A DNA stretch of 5,907 nucleotides, taken from positions 1 to 5,907 of the forward strand of contig JACQQR010000073.1 of the NCBI GenBank assembly GCA_016206875.1, given 5' to 3'. The stretch's first letter is position 1; each line of letters begins with the position of its first letter. The DNA is from Candidatus Omnitrophota bacterium (GTDB lineage Bacteria > Omnitrophota > Omnitrophia > Omnitrophales > JACROU01). Below the pieces are notes generated by a model. That model saw only the letters and a list, made by a program, of their open reading frames with translations, searched no databases and had not been told where the DNA came from. Both the position numbers and the translations under genes were made by a program. This document shows, piece by piece, positions 1 through 5,907 of the stretch.

Positions 1-342
1 CAACTTTTTAATCAGGCTTTGGCCGGCGCTAAAACCATTCTTTGGAACGGCCCGGTAGGTGTGTTTGAAATGAAAAAATTTGAAAAAGGCTCGCGTCGAA
101 TCGCAGAATTCATCGCGGGGCTCGAGGGCGTTACCACAATTATCGGCGGCGGCGATACCGCAAGCGCCATGAAACAGTTTCATCTGGAAGACAAAATGTC
201 GCATATTTCCACAGGCGGCGGCGCGGCTTTAGAATATTTAGAAGGCCGCGTTCTTCCGGGAATAAAGGCTTTGGAAACGAATAACGTATCATTTCCTTCC
301 CCGGGGCGAGCCCGGAATGACAAGAAAGTATGTTGTGATTAA
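1..342 (+). CDS. pgk: Phosphoglycerate kinase, C-terminal part (5' end outside window)
   Basis: Cytoplasmic glycolytic enzyme that transfers phosphate between 1,3-bisphosphoglycerate and ADP. The frame is open from base 1, so the visible 113 residues are only the end of a protein of about 400 residues; the N-terminal 3-phosphoglycerate-binding domain is missing. Seen here are the WNGPVGVFE segment (codons from 43), the nucleotide-binding stretch IIGGGDTASA, and STGGGAALEYLEGRVLPGIKAL, all hallmarks of the PGK C-terminal domain. The family normally ends a few residues after LPGI.AL. This frame continues for about 20 more residues (ETNNVSFPSPGRARNDKK...) to TAA at 340-342. Most of that tail is encoded by a palindromic repeat-like element at 289-320, so it is probably a late addition. 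The stop lies inside the tpiA frame, which indicates an operon. Identification is secure; whether the tail is tolerated or functional is unknown. Confidence 0.96.
   Translation, partial: QLFNQALAGAKTILWNGPVGVFEMKKFEKGSRRIAEFIAGLEGVTTIIGGGDTASAMKQFHLEDKMSHISTGGGAALEYLEGRVLPGIKALETNNVSFPSPGRARNDKKVCCD
289..320. repeat. Palindromic repeat-like element at the pgk/tpiA junction
   Basis: The element begins TCATT (289-293) and ends AATGA (316-320), with an inner CCGGG (301-305) and CCCGG (311-315) around a GCGAG loop. The left arm carries a 7-base interruption (294-300) that the right arm lacks. Read on the minus strand it is TCATTCCGGG...CCCCGG, a form typical of short dispersed palindromes found in many bacterial genomes. 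Only one copy is in this window, so calling it a dispersed repeat is inference. It encodes the abnormal end of pgk and contains the ATG at 317. Confidence 0.5.
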
Positions 343-1108
343 ACCCCTCATCGCCGGCAATTGGAAAATGTATAAAACCTCTCAAGAAGGGGTCAAGCTA
401 GTGGGCACCATTAAAGCGGGCGTTCACTCCGTGGATGATTGCGACATTGTTATTTGTCCGCCTTTCACGCTGCTTTCCACTATCAATCCGCTCTTGGACG
501 GCACTCGAATCGCCTTAGGCGCGCAAAATATGTACGTTGAAAAAGAAGGCGCATTTACGGGCGAAATTTCGCCTTTGATGTTGAAAGATTTGGGCTGCCG
601 CTATGTGATTTTGGGCCACTCAGAACGCCGCCAATATTTTGGCGAAACCGACTCTTTAATCAATAAAAAAGTCATTGCAGCGCTCACTTTTAGTTTGATT
701 CCCATCGTCTGCGTGGGAGAAACGCTTCCCGAGCGCGAGTCCGGCAAAGCCAAAGAGACTGTGAAGGCGCAAGCGGAAGGTGCGCTGGCGGGGCTCTCCG
801 CCGAGCAATTTGAGAAACTAATCGTAGCGTACGAACCGGTTTGGGCCATCGGCACGGGCAAAACAGCTTCCTCCGGAGAAGCACAAGAAATGCATGAATG
901 GATACGGGCGCTTCTTGCGGAACGAGCCGGTAAAGAGATTGCCGCGAAAATCCGTATTTTATACGGTGGCAGCGTAAAACCGGAAAACATCTCCGGAATT
1001 ATGGCACAGCCGGATGTAAATGGCGCGCTTGTGGGCGGCGCCTGTTTAAAGGCGGAATCCTTTATTCAAATTATTCGCGGCGCAAAAAAGAAAGAGCTGA
1101 CATGCTAA
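317..1108 (+). CDS. tpiA: Triosephosphate isomerase
   Basis: Interconverts dihydroxyacetone phosphate and glyceraldehyde 3-phosphate in the cytoplasm. All catalytic elements are present, numbered from ATG 317: N15 and K17 in AGNWKMYK, the electrophile H101 in ILGHSERR, the base E173 in VAYEPVWAIGTGK with flexible loop 6 directly after it, and the phosphate-gripping YGGSVKPENI and GALVGGACLKAESF near the end. The length of 263 is slightly above the usual 250 or so. The start is uncertain. ATG 317 gives six residues more than the family norm and lies inside the palindrome at 289-320. GTG 335 would give MIKPLIAGNWKM, the classical N-terminus, and would overlap the pgk stop by 8 bases, like the next junction. 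Neither start has a good Shine-Dalgarno, so coupling to pgk is likely. The stop overlaps secG by 7 bases. Confidence 0.97.
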   Translation: MTRKYVVIKPLIAGNWKMYKTSQEGVKLVGTIKAGVHSVDDCDIVICPPFTLLSTINPLLDGTRIALGAQNMYVEKEGAFTGEISPLMLKDLGCRYVILGHSERRQYFGETDSLINKKVIAALTFSLIPIVCVGETLPERESGKAKETVKAQAEGALAGLSAEQFEKLIVAYEPVWAIGTGKTASSGEAQEMHEWIRALLAERAGKEIAAKIRILYGGSVKPENISGIMAQPDVNGALVGGACLKAESFIQIIRGAKKKELTC

Positions 1109-1557
1109 CCATTTTTTTAGTTGTGATTCATGTGATCGTTTGTTTAGTTTTAATTCTCGTGATTTTGCTGCAGGCAGGCCGGGGGCAAGGGCTGGGCGGC
1201 GCTTCTTTTGGCATGGGCGGGGGAGTGCAAACCTTATTCGGAACCAAGGCCGGTGATTTTCTAACAAAGGCTACTTCAATCTGCGCCATTTTATTTTTAA
1301 TCACCTGCATTTCTCTGGATGTGATTGAATCCACTAGGGCGCGTTCCTTGGTCTCCGGCGCGGGCGCAGGACAAAAACCGATTTCTAAAGAAGATGTCGC
1401 CAAAATAAAAGAAGCGCTGGAAAAATTAAAACAAGAATCGCTGAAAGAAAAAGAAGCGACGGCTCCTGCGCCCCAAACTGCCCAAGTAGCAAAGAAGGCC
1501 GTACCTCAGGCAACTCACCAGGTGCAAGATATCGCTCAGACAAAAACATCCAAGTAA
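1102..1557 (+). CDS. secG: Preprotein translocase subunit SecG
   Basis: Small inner-membrane subunit of the SecYEG channel, which helps SecA-driven protein export. The protein begins with a transmembrane helix (about residues 3-23) ending in LLQAGRGQGLGG. A glycine-rich loop with the SecG signature QTLFGTKAGDFLTKAT (43-58) follows, then a second helix (about 58-73). Beyond residue 80 there is a long tail: a charged, probably helical stretch (EDVAKIKEALEKLKQESLKEKE, roughly 97-118, shown in two parts: EDVAKIKEALEK and LKQESLKEKE) and then an Ala/Pro/Gln/Lys-rich, probably disordered end. At 151 residues it is longer than the common 75-110. ATG 1102 overlaps the tpiA stop (ATGCTAA), with purine-rich AAAGAAAGAG just upstream, so translation is likely coupled. 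The tpiA-secG order recurs in many bacteria. Confidence 0.95.
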   Translation: MLTIFLVVIHVIVCLVLILVILLQAGRGQGLGGASFGMGGGVQTLFGTKAGDFLTKATSICAILFLITCISLDVIESTRARSLVSGAGAGQKPISKEDVAKIKEALEKLKQESLKEKEATAPAPQTAQVAKKAVPQATHQVQDIAQTKTSK

Positions 1558-1570
1558 TTGCGAGGCCGTT

Positions 1571-2737
1571 GTGCTAGAAAAATCCTCTGCACGTCTGGCA
1601 GCACTGGTTTATTTTGTACAAGGCGCACTCGGCATTACCGGCATCGCCCTTCCGCTGTATCTCAAAAACATCGGCTTCAGTGTTTCTGACGTCACCTACC
1701 TGATGTCCCTGGGGTCATTTCCCTGGTTTCTCAAGATTCTTTATGGGGCCATTTCCGACAGTGTTCCCATTCTTGGAATGCGCAGAAAACCTTATATATT
1801 TTTAAGTTCACTGATTTCTGCCGTTGGCTGGCTGGTTTTTTCCACAAAACCGACGGGCTTTTGGGGAATTGTTGCCGTGCTCGCCGTAATCAATACCGGC
1901 TTTGCGGCCACCGACGTAATTACCGACGGCTTGATAGTTGAGCGCTCCACCAAAGAAACGGCCGGAAAATATCAGAGCCTGGCTTGGGGATTCAGGAGCC
2001 TGGGCGCTATTTTAAGCGGAGCCCTGGGCGGATATTTAGCCCGGGCGTTCCCCTATCATCAAGTGTTCGCCATGGCCGCAGTTCTTCCGATGGCCACGAT
2101 GATCGCCTGCTTTTTTGTGCGCGAGCACAAAACCTCTTTCAATGAATTTCCTGTATGGGAGCCCATCTGGAAAAGCATAAAACTTCTTTTCACTCCCGCC
2201 ATGTCTGTCTTTTCGTTGATTTTGATTGTGGGGTCACTCTCGGCAAGCTTCAACACCCCCTTTTTCTTTCATCTGAAAGAGACCATGCAAATCAAAGAAG
2301 AAATTTTAGGCATGCTGATGAGCCTGAGCTGGATGGGGGCTATTATCGGGGCTTTAATTTTCGGAAAATTTTTAAGCCGCTTCAATATTTATAAGCTGAT
2401 GATTGCCGGAGTCGTGATCAATGTATTCAATGTCATCGCCTGCCTCTTGGTTCAAGATGTACGAAGCGCCGTATTCGTTTTTCTCATGAGCGGCATCCTG
2501 GCCTATATTACTTTTCTTCCTTTTCTCACTATGTGCGCCAAATTAACGCACGGCACGGGAGTGGAGGGGTGCTTGTTTGCCGTGTTCATGAGCATCCACA
2601 ATTTAGGCACGATTACCTCCGGCCTCGTTGGCGGTAAAATTTTCCCTTTAATCGGGCTTCAATCCTTAATTGTAGGCACAGGGATTTTGGGATTTTTAGC
2701 GATCCCTTTGATTTTGAAATTAAAAAAAATTGTGTAG
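1571..2737 (+). CDS. MFS transporter, folate-biopterin transporter (BT1)-like
   Basis: Integral inner-membrane carrier of 388 residues with about 11-12 hydrophobic segments and no cleavable signal. The loop after the second helix, YGAISDSVPILGMRRKPY (58-75), is an MFS motif A variant (G..SD....RR.P). With SFPWFLK just before it, and ITDGLIVER (117-125) followed by GKYQSLAWGFRSLGA (132-146), it resembles the BT1/folate-biopterin transporter family (PW..KP..G..SDS.P..G.RR.PY and LQSL.WG.R..G). Family members in plants and cyanobacteria move folates or pterins, but bacterial relatives are mostly uncharacterised, so the substrate here is unknown. GTG 1571 is chosen because it has GAGG at 1562-1565 and gives a short N-terminus right before helix 1. 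It starts 13 bases after secG, so it is probably co-transcribed. The family call is moderately sure; MFS membership is firm. Confidence 0.85.
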   Translation: MLEKSSARLAALVYFVQGALGITGIALPLYLKNIGFSVSDVTYLMSLGSFPWFLKILYGAISDSVPILGMRRKPYIFLSSLISAVGWLVFSTKPTGFWGIVAVLAVINTGFAATDVITDGLIVERSTKETAGKYQSLAWGFRSLGAILSGALGGYLARAFPYHQVFAMAAVLPMATMIACFFVREHKTSFNEFPVWEPIWKSIKLLFTPAMSVFSLILIVGSLSASFNTPFFFHLKETMQIKEEILGMLMSLSWMGAIIGALIFGKFLSRFNIYKLMIAGVVINVFNVIACLLVQDVRSAVFVFLMSGILAYITFLPFLTMCAKLTHGTGVEGCLFAVFMSIHNLGTITSGLVGGKIFPLIGLQSLIVGTGILGFLAIPLILKLKKIV

Positions 2738-2747
2738 GGATTTCTTA

Positions 2748-2753
2748 TATAAT
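2748..2753 (+). promoter_or_regulatory. Candidate sigma-70 -10 box for galT
   Basis: A perfect TATAAT lies 35 bases before the galT ATG, in the only gap wider than 13 bases among the first five genes. No good -35 hexamer sits 16-18 bases upstream: that stretch is an A-run at the end of the MFS gene. It may be a weak or activator-dependent promoter, or chance in an AT-rich stretch. Confidence 0.35.
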
Positions 2754-2756
2754 AGC

Positions 2757-2773
2757 CCCCTCTTGGAGAGGGG
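2757..2773 (+). repeat. GC-rich hairpin in the galT leader
   Basis: CCCCTC (2757-2762) pairs perfectly with GAGGGG (2768-2773) across a 5-base loop, TTGGA. It lies between the TATAAT and the Shine-Dalgarno of galT, near where a transcript from that promoter would begin. No T-run follows on either strand, so it is not a standard terminator. It could be a 5' mRNA stabiliser, or one copy of a short dispersed palindrome. Confidence 0.5.
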
Positions 2774-2777
2774 AAAG

Positions 2778-2783
2778 AAGGAG
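2778..2783 (+). promoter_or_regulatory. Strong Shine-Dalgarno of galT
   Basis: AAGGAG lies 4 bases before ATG 2788. It is the clearest ribosome binding site in the window and fixes the galT start. It contrasts with the weak sites of the overlapping upstream genes and the GH57 gene. Confidence 0.75.
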
Positions 2784-2787
2784 TTTT

Positions 2788-3813
2788 ATGGCTGAACTCA
2801 GAAAAGATCCGGTGACGGGTAGATGGGTCATTATCTCTACGACCCGCGGCAAGCGCCCCAATCATTTCAACCATGAAGTCAAAGACATGGGTGATCCCTC
2901 CGCATGCCCTTTTTGCCCGGGCAATGAAAGTAAAACCCCCCCGGAAATTTCTTCTCTGCGCCGCGATTCTTCCGGCCCCAACTCGCCGGGCTGGCAAATC
3001 CGCGTGATTCCTAATAAATATCCGGCGCTTGGGATTGACGAGCCCCTGACGAAAAAGGGGGTGGGCATGTATGACCTGATGGCCGGTTTTGGTGCCCACG
3101 AGGTTGTGATCGAAACGCCGGATCATCATAAAGCCATTCATGATTTATCCATTGAGGAAATCAAAGAGGTGCTTACGGTTTATCAAAACCGGCTGGAAGA
3201 TTTACACCGTGATGTGCGGTTTCGCTACGTGCTGATCTTCAAAAATGAGGGGCCGCAGGCGGGCGCAACCCTGAGCCACTCGCATTCACAAATTATCGCC
3301 ACTCCGGTCACGCCGATCCGGGTGAAAGAAGAGCTTCAAGGAGCCGAGCGCTACTTCCATCATAAAGAACGCTGCCTGTATTGTGATGTCATGCACCAGG
3401 AAAAGGATTTCGGCATTCGTATCGTTTATGAAAATGATTACTATATTTCTTTTTGTCCCTTCGCGTCCCGCTTCCCCTTTGAGCTCATCTTTTTGCCCAA
3501 ATATCATCAAATGGATTTTTACGCGAGCCGTTCGCATTTACATGAGATGGCGCAGGCTTTTAAAATCACCCTGGATAAATTGTCCCTGGCGCTCAATAAA
3601 CCTCAATATAATTACATCATTCATACAGCGCCGAACCGGTTCAGTCGCCGGGGGTACTGGCACACCATTCAGGAAGATTTCCACTGGCATATTGAAATCA
3701 TGCCGCGTCTTACGAAAGTGGCGGGTTTTGAATGGGGCTCAGGATTTTATATCAACCCAACGCCCCCTGAAGATGCCGCCAAATACCTGCGTGAAATTTC
3801 TGTAAATGCCTAA
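2788..3813 (+). CDS. galT: Galactose-1-phosphate uridylyltransferase-like protein (GalT/HIT superfamily)
   Basis: Cytoplasmic enzyme of the GalT branch of the histidine-triad superfamily. Family members swap a nucleotidyl group between sugar 1-phosphates through a nucleotidyl-histidine intermediate. The 341 residues start with KDPVTGRWVIIS and GKRP. CPFC (C40, C43), PDHH (H113) and H164 match the structural zinc site of GalT, and H166 in HSHSQ is the expected nucleophile. The C-terminal half repeats the fold, with H279 and FHWHIEIMPR (H299, H301). A second CxxC, CLYC at 196-199, is present. This pair and HSHSQ instead of the HPHGQ of E. coli GalT are shared with GalT-like proteins such as the Arabidopsis ADP-glucose phosphorylase, so the true substrate may be ADP- or UDP-glucose. 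No galK or galE is adjacent. A GH57 gene follows, pointing to glucan metabolism. Family assignment is firm; substrate is open. Confidence 0.9.
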   Translation: MAELRKDPVTGRWVIISTTRGKRPNHFNHEVKDMGDPSACPFCPGNESKTPPEISSLRRDSSGPNSPGWQIRVIPNKYPALGIDEPLTKKGVGMYDLMAGFGAHEVVIETPDHHKAIHDLSIEEIKEVLTVYQNRLEDLHRDVRFRYVLIFKNEGPQAGATLSHSHSQIIATPVTPIRVKEELQGAERYFHHKERCLYCDVMHQEKDFGIRIVYENDYYISFCPFASRFPFELIFLPKYHQMDFYASRSHLHEMAQAFKITLDKLSLALNKPQYNYIIHTAPNRFSRRGYWHTIQEDFHWHIEIMPRLTKVAGFEWGSGFYINPTPPEDAAKYLREISVNA

Positions 3814-3912
3814 TGCAGCATCACAATTGAAAATGGGCGTAGCCCATTGGCAAACTGCATAGTACCTTGGAACTCCCAACATCGAATGTCTTGCGGGTAC
3901 TAACGTAATGCA
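3814..3912 (+). other. Structured spacer between galT and the GH57 gene
   Basis: This 99-base non-coding gap is unusually rich in inverted repeats. The first is a perfect 7-bp hairpin at 3832-3848 (AATGGGC, loop GTA, GCCCATT). The second is a longer pair: TGCAT-AGTACC (3856-3866) complementary to GGTACT (3896-3901) and ATGCA (3908-3912), with 6 unpaired bases between the right arms. Inside it are two small hairpins, TTGG/CCAA (3867-3879) and ACAT/ATGT (3879-3889), competing for one base. Together they could fold as a three-way junction ending right at the GH57 ATG. No T-run, tRNA or convincing Shine-Dalgarno is seen. It could be a dispersed repeat, a leader controlling GH57 translation, or an mRNA processing site; the folding is by eye. 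Confidence 0.45.
3832..3848 (+). repeat. Perfect 7-bp inverted repeat after galT
   Basis: AATGGGC and GCCCATT flank a 3-base loop (GTA), starting 18 bases after the galT stop. It may protect the 3' end of the galT message. The lack of a following T-run argues against a Rho-independent terminator, so read-through into the GH57 gene remains likely. Confidence 0.6.
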
Positions 3913-5907
3913 ATGAAACCTCTCCAGATAGCCTTTCTATGGCACATGCATCAGCCTGTTTACAAAGAACCGGGAACGGGTGAGTACCGCCTGCCCTGGG
4001 TCCGGCTTCACGCGCTGCGCGGGTATACCGATTTGGCAGTATTGGCCGAGAAATATCCGGCATTTAAACAAACAATGAATATAACCCCCAGTCTGCTCAT
4101 CCAACTGGAAGAGTATGTCCAGAATCCCAACATTCAGGATCATTTTCTTGAATTAACCAAAAAAAATGCCGGCTTGTTACGCCCGGAAGAAAAAATGTTC
4201 ATTCTGAGAAATTTTTTCATGAATAATCTGGAGCGGGTCATTCGTCCTCATCCCCGATATAACGAACTGTATCAGAAAAGAGGGCATGCATTTTCCGACG
4301 GACCGCACGAAAGTGTCTCAAAACGTTTCACCCCCCAGGATATTCTAGATCTCCAAGTACTTTTCAATCTCATGTGGTTTGGCTTTTCTGCCGCCGAAAT
4401 GTACCCCCGTATTCATGAGCTGGTTAAAAAAGGCCGCAATTTCACCGAGGAAGAGAAGCAAGAAGTCCTCGCGCTTCAGTGGCAAGTCATGAGAGAGGTG
4501 ATTGCCCGTCTAAAAAAAATCTACAGGGAGAGGAAGATTGAATTAACAACAACGCCTTTTTATCATCCGATTCTTCCGCTTCTTGCCAAAGAGTCTGAGG
4601 ATGACCCGGGATTTTCGTGGCCGCACGACGCCCGATGGCATGTGGAAAATGCGCGGGAATTATTCAAACGGATTTTTGATGAATACCCGGCCGGCATGTG
4701 GCCTGCCGAAGGCAGCGTTTCTGTGCCCGCCGCGCGCATGTTTCAAGAGGCCGGCGTTCAATGGATTGCCACGGATGAAGAAATCCTGATGCATTCGTTA
4801 GACCAAAAAGCAAAGCGCGAAGAAGAACTGTATCAGCCGCACTGGTTGGAAACGGGAAAGGGGAGCATCGTGATTTTTTTTAGAGACAAAACGATCTCCG
4901 ATTTAATTGGGTTTGGGTATCATCGCATGCGGCAAATTGATGCCGTAAATGACTTGATCGGAAAGTTAGAGCAGCTGCACAAAAGCCTGTCTCAGTCCCC
5001 GGGTGAGGCCAACCCTATTGTTTCCATCATTTTAGACGGAGAAAATCCTTGGGAACACTATCCGGACGGGGGAAAAGAATTTTTGAATCTTCTGGCCGAG
5101 CGCCTGTCCCGTCACCCCGGTTTAAAAACCACCACATTTTCTGACTACTTGAAAACGGATGCCTATACAAAAAAAGTGTTGCCCCATTTATACAGCGGCT
5201 CATGGATTCATCATAATTTTGATATCTGGTACGGGCATGCCGAAGATTTCACGGCTTGGAAATATGTGCGGGACACGAGAAATCATCTTTCCAGCGTTGA
5301 GTCTACCCTGGACGGGGAAACCCGGAAGAACGCGTGGAATGAAATTTATATGGCGGAAGCCAGCGACTGGTTTTGGTGGTACGGAAATGAATTTTTCACC
5401 GAAAGCGCGGAAATTTTTGACACATTATTTCGAAGTCATTTGCGCCGGGTGTATCATCTCATCGGCGGGCACGTGCCTGATTTTGTGAAACATCCGATTA
5501 AAACGACCGGCCGGAAAGAATGCCGAACGCCTTATGCCCTGATTCAACCCGTCATCGACGGGAAAATCACTGATTATTATGAGTGGATAGGTTCCGCGGT
5601 TTATCACGAAGAGAGTTTGGGAGGGGCCATGGTCCAAACCGATTCGATTTTCCGAAAAATTCACTACGGTTTTAGCCTTTGGGAATTATTTATTCGATTG
5701 GATTATTGGCTTCCAAACCCAAACGAGGCTTCCGGCTACGAAATAATGATTCATTTAAATGGAAAAGAAGACTTTGACCTTCGTTTTCCGCTCGAAAATC
5801 CGAATACGTATGAACTGTTGCAAGTCGGCGGCGCTCATCCAGGCAAAGTAGATCATCCGAAAGGGCAGATTGCCGGAAGAGTCGGTAGGGACGGCTCTCC
5901 CCAGAAC
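3913..5907 (+). CDS. Glycoside hydrolase family 57 protein (alpha-amylase/glucanotransferase-like), 3' end outside window
   Basis: The frame stays open from ATG 3913 through the last base (665 codons), so the C-terminus is missing. GH57 enzymes are retaining hydrolases or transferases acting on alpha-glucans. The family motifs appear in order: WHMHQP (10-15), IELTTTPFYHPILP (209-222), GMWPAEGSVS (261-270) with E266 as probable nucleophile, FRDKTISDLIGF (323-334), IILDGENPWEHY (372-383) with D375 as probable acid/base, SWIHHNFDIWYGHAED (430-445), and the aromatic AEASDWFWWYG (481-491). From about residue 515 a domain begins that looks like a beta-sandwich (DYYEWIGSAV, IHYGFSLWELFIRLDYW), as in long GH57 proteins of the COG1449 type. 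No signal peptide is seen: the N-terminus is already catalytic fold, so it is cytoplasmic. The start is set by the family N-terminus; there is no clear Shine-Dalgarno. Exact specificity (amylase, branching, transferase) cannot be read. Confidence 0.93.
   Translation, partial: MKPLQIAFLWHMHQPVYKEPGTGEYRLPWVRLHALRGYTDLAVLAEKYPAFKQTMNITPSLLIQLEEYVQNPNIQDHFLELTKKNAGLLRPEEKMFILRNFFMNNLERVIRPHPRYNELYQKRGHAFSDGPHESVSKRFTPQDILDLQVLFNLMWFGFSAAEMYPRIHELVKKGRNFTEEEKQEVLALQWQVMREVIARLKKIYRERKIELTTTPFYHPILPLLAKESEDDPGFSWPHDARWHVENARELFKRIFDEYPAGMWPAEGSVSVPAARMFQEAGVQWIATDEEILMHSLDQKAKREEELYQPHWLETGKGSIVIFFRDKTISDLIGFGYHRMRQIDAVNDLIGKLEQLHKSLSQSPGEANPIVSIILDGENPWEHYPDGGKEFLNLLAERLSRHPGLKTTTFSDYLKTDAYTKKVLPHLYSGSWIHHNFDIWYGHAEDFTAWKYVRDTRNHLSSVESTLDGETRKNAWNEIYMAEASDWFWWYGNEFFTESAEIFDTLFRSHLRRVYHLIGGHVPDFVKHPIKTTGRKECRTPYALIQPVIDGKITDYYEWIGSAVYHEESLGGAMVQTDSIFRKIHYGFSLWELFIRLDYWLPNPNEASGYEIMIHLNGKEDFDLRFPLENPNTYELLQVGGAHPGKVDHPKGQIAGRVGRDGSPQN

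Noticed and set aside
601..990. Minus-strand open frame of 129 codons inside tpiA
   Set aside because: It is fully antisense to a well-conserved tpiA and has no recognisable domain or ribosome binding site; it is a shadow of the real gene.
1555..1571. tRNA-Leu behind secG, a common arrangement in other bacteria
   Set aside because: Only 13 bases separate secG from the next gene, leaving no room for a tRNA.
2757..2773. Rho-independent terminator for the upstream operon
   Set aside because: The stem is good but no T-run follows on the + strand (AAAGAAGGAG does) and none on the minus strand.
2659..3141. Minus-strand open frame of 160 codons across the MFS/galT junction
   Set aside because: It overlaps two strongly supported genes and its translation is low-complexity and unlike any family I know.
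3856..3912. Integron attC site or tRNA-like structure
   Set aside because: The core sites RYYYAAC and GTTRRRY are not placed correctly, and no anticodon arm, T-arm consensus or CCA end is present.
3821..4063. Minus-strand open frame of 80 codons over the galT-GH57 spacer
   Set aside because: More than half lies opposite the conserved GH57 N-terminus (WHMHQP region), and the remainder is the inverted-repeat spacer. No start signal or known motif supports it.
5159..5488. Plus-strand open frame of 109 codons within the GH57 gene
   Set aside because: It is out of frame with the continuous GH57 reading frame, which carries the family motifs through this region.

Overview
The window carries six protein genes, all on the + strand, packed almost end to end. 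In order they are the 3' end of pgk (phosphoglycerate kinase), tpiA (triosephosphate isomerase), secG (Sec translocon subunit), an MFS transporter resembling the folate-biopterin transporter (BT1) family, a galT-like nucleotidyltransferase, and the first 665 codons of a GH57 glycoside hydrolase that runs off the right edge. No rRNA, tRNA, CRISPR array, insertion sequence or phage gene is visible.

Layout: 1-342 is the pgk C-terminus. It overlaps tpiA (317-1108; a GTG start at 335 is also likely). tpiA overlaps secG (1102-1557) by 7 bases, and the MFS gene (GTG start at 1571) follows 13 bases after secG. These four look like one translationally coupled operon. A 50-base gap holds a perfect TATAAT and a GC-rich hairpin, followed by galT (2788-3813) with a strong Shine-Dalgarno. 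A 99-base gap rich in inverted repeats then precedes the GH57 gene (3913 to beyond 5907).

Function: pgk and tpiA are core glycolysis/gluconeogenesis, and secG is the housekeeping partner often found behind tpiA in bacteria. The galT/GH57 pair looks like an alpha-glucan (glycogen or maltodextrin) module. The GH57 has no signal peptide, so it should act in the cytoplasm. The GalT-like enzyme sits beside no galK or galE in the window and has features shared with GalT-like ADP-glucose phosphorylases. A role in glucan or nucleotide-sugar turnover is therefore as plausible as the Leloir pathway; this is inference.

Organism: a bacterium of roughly 50% GC with tight operons. Cytoplasmic GH57 enzymes and the tpiA-secG pairing would fit an uncultured lineage such as Omnitrophota, Elusimicrobiota or a Deltaproteobacteria-like group, but the sequence does not settle this and the placement is a low-confidence guess.

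The most unusual non-coding signals are a palindromic, dispersed-repeat-like element that forms the C-terminal tail of pgk and supplies the upstream ATG of tpiA, and the structured spacer before the GH57 gene. I see no clearly new multi-gene system; most of the window is ordinary metabolism.
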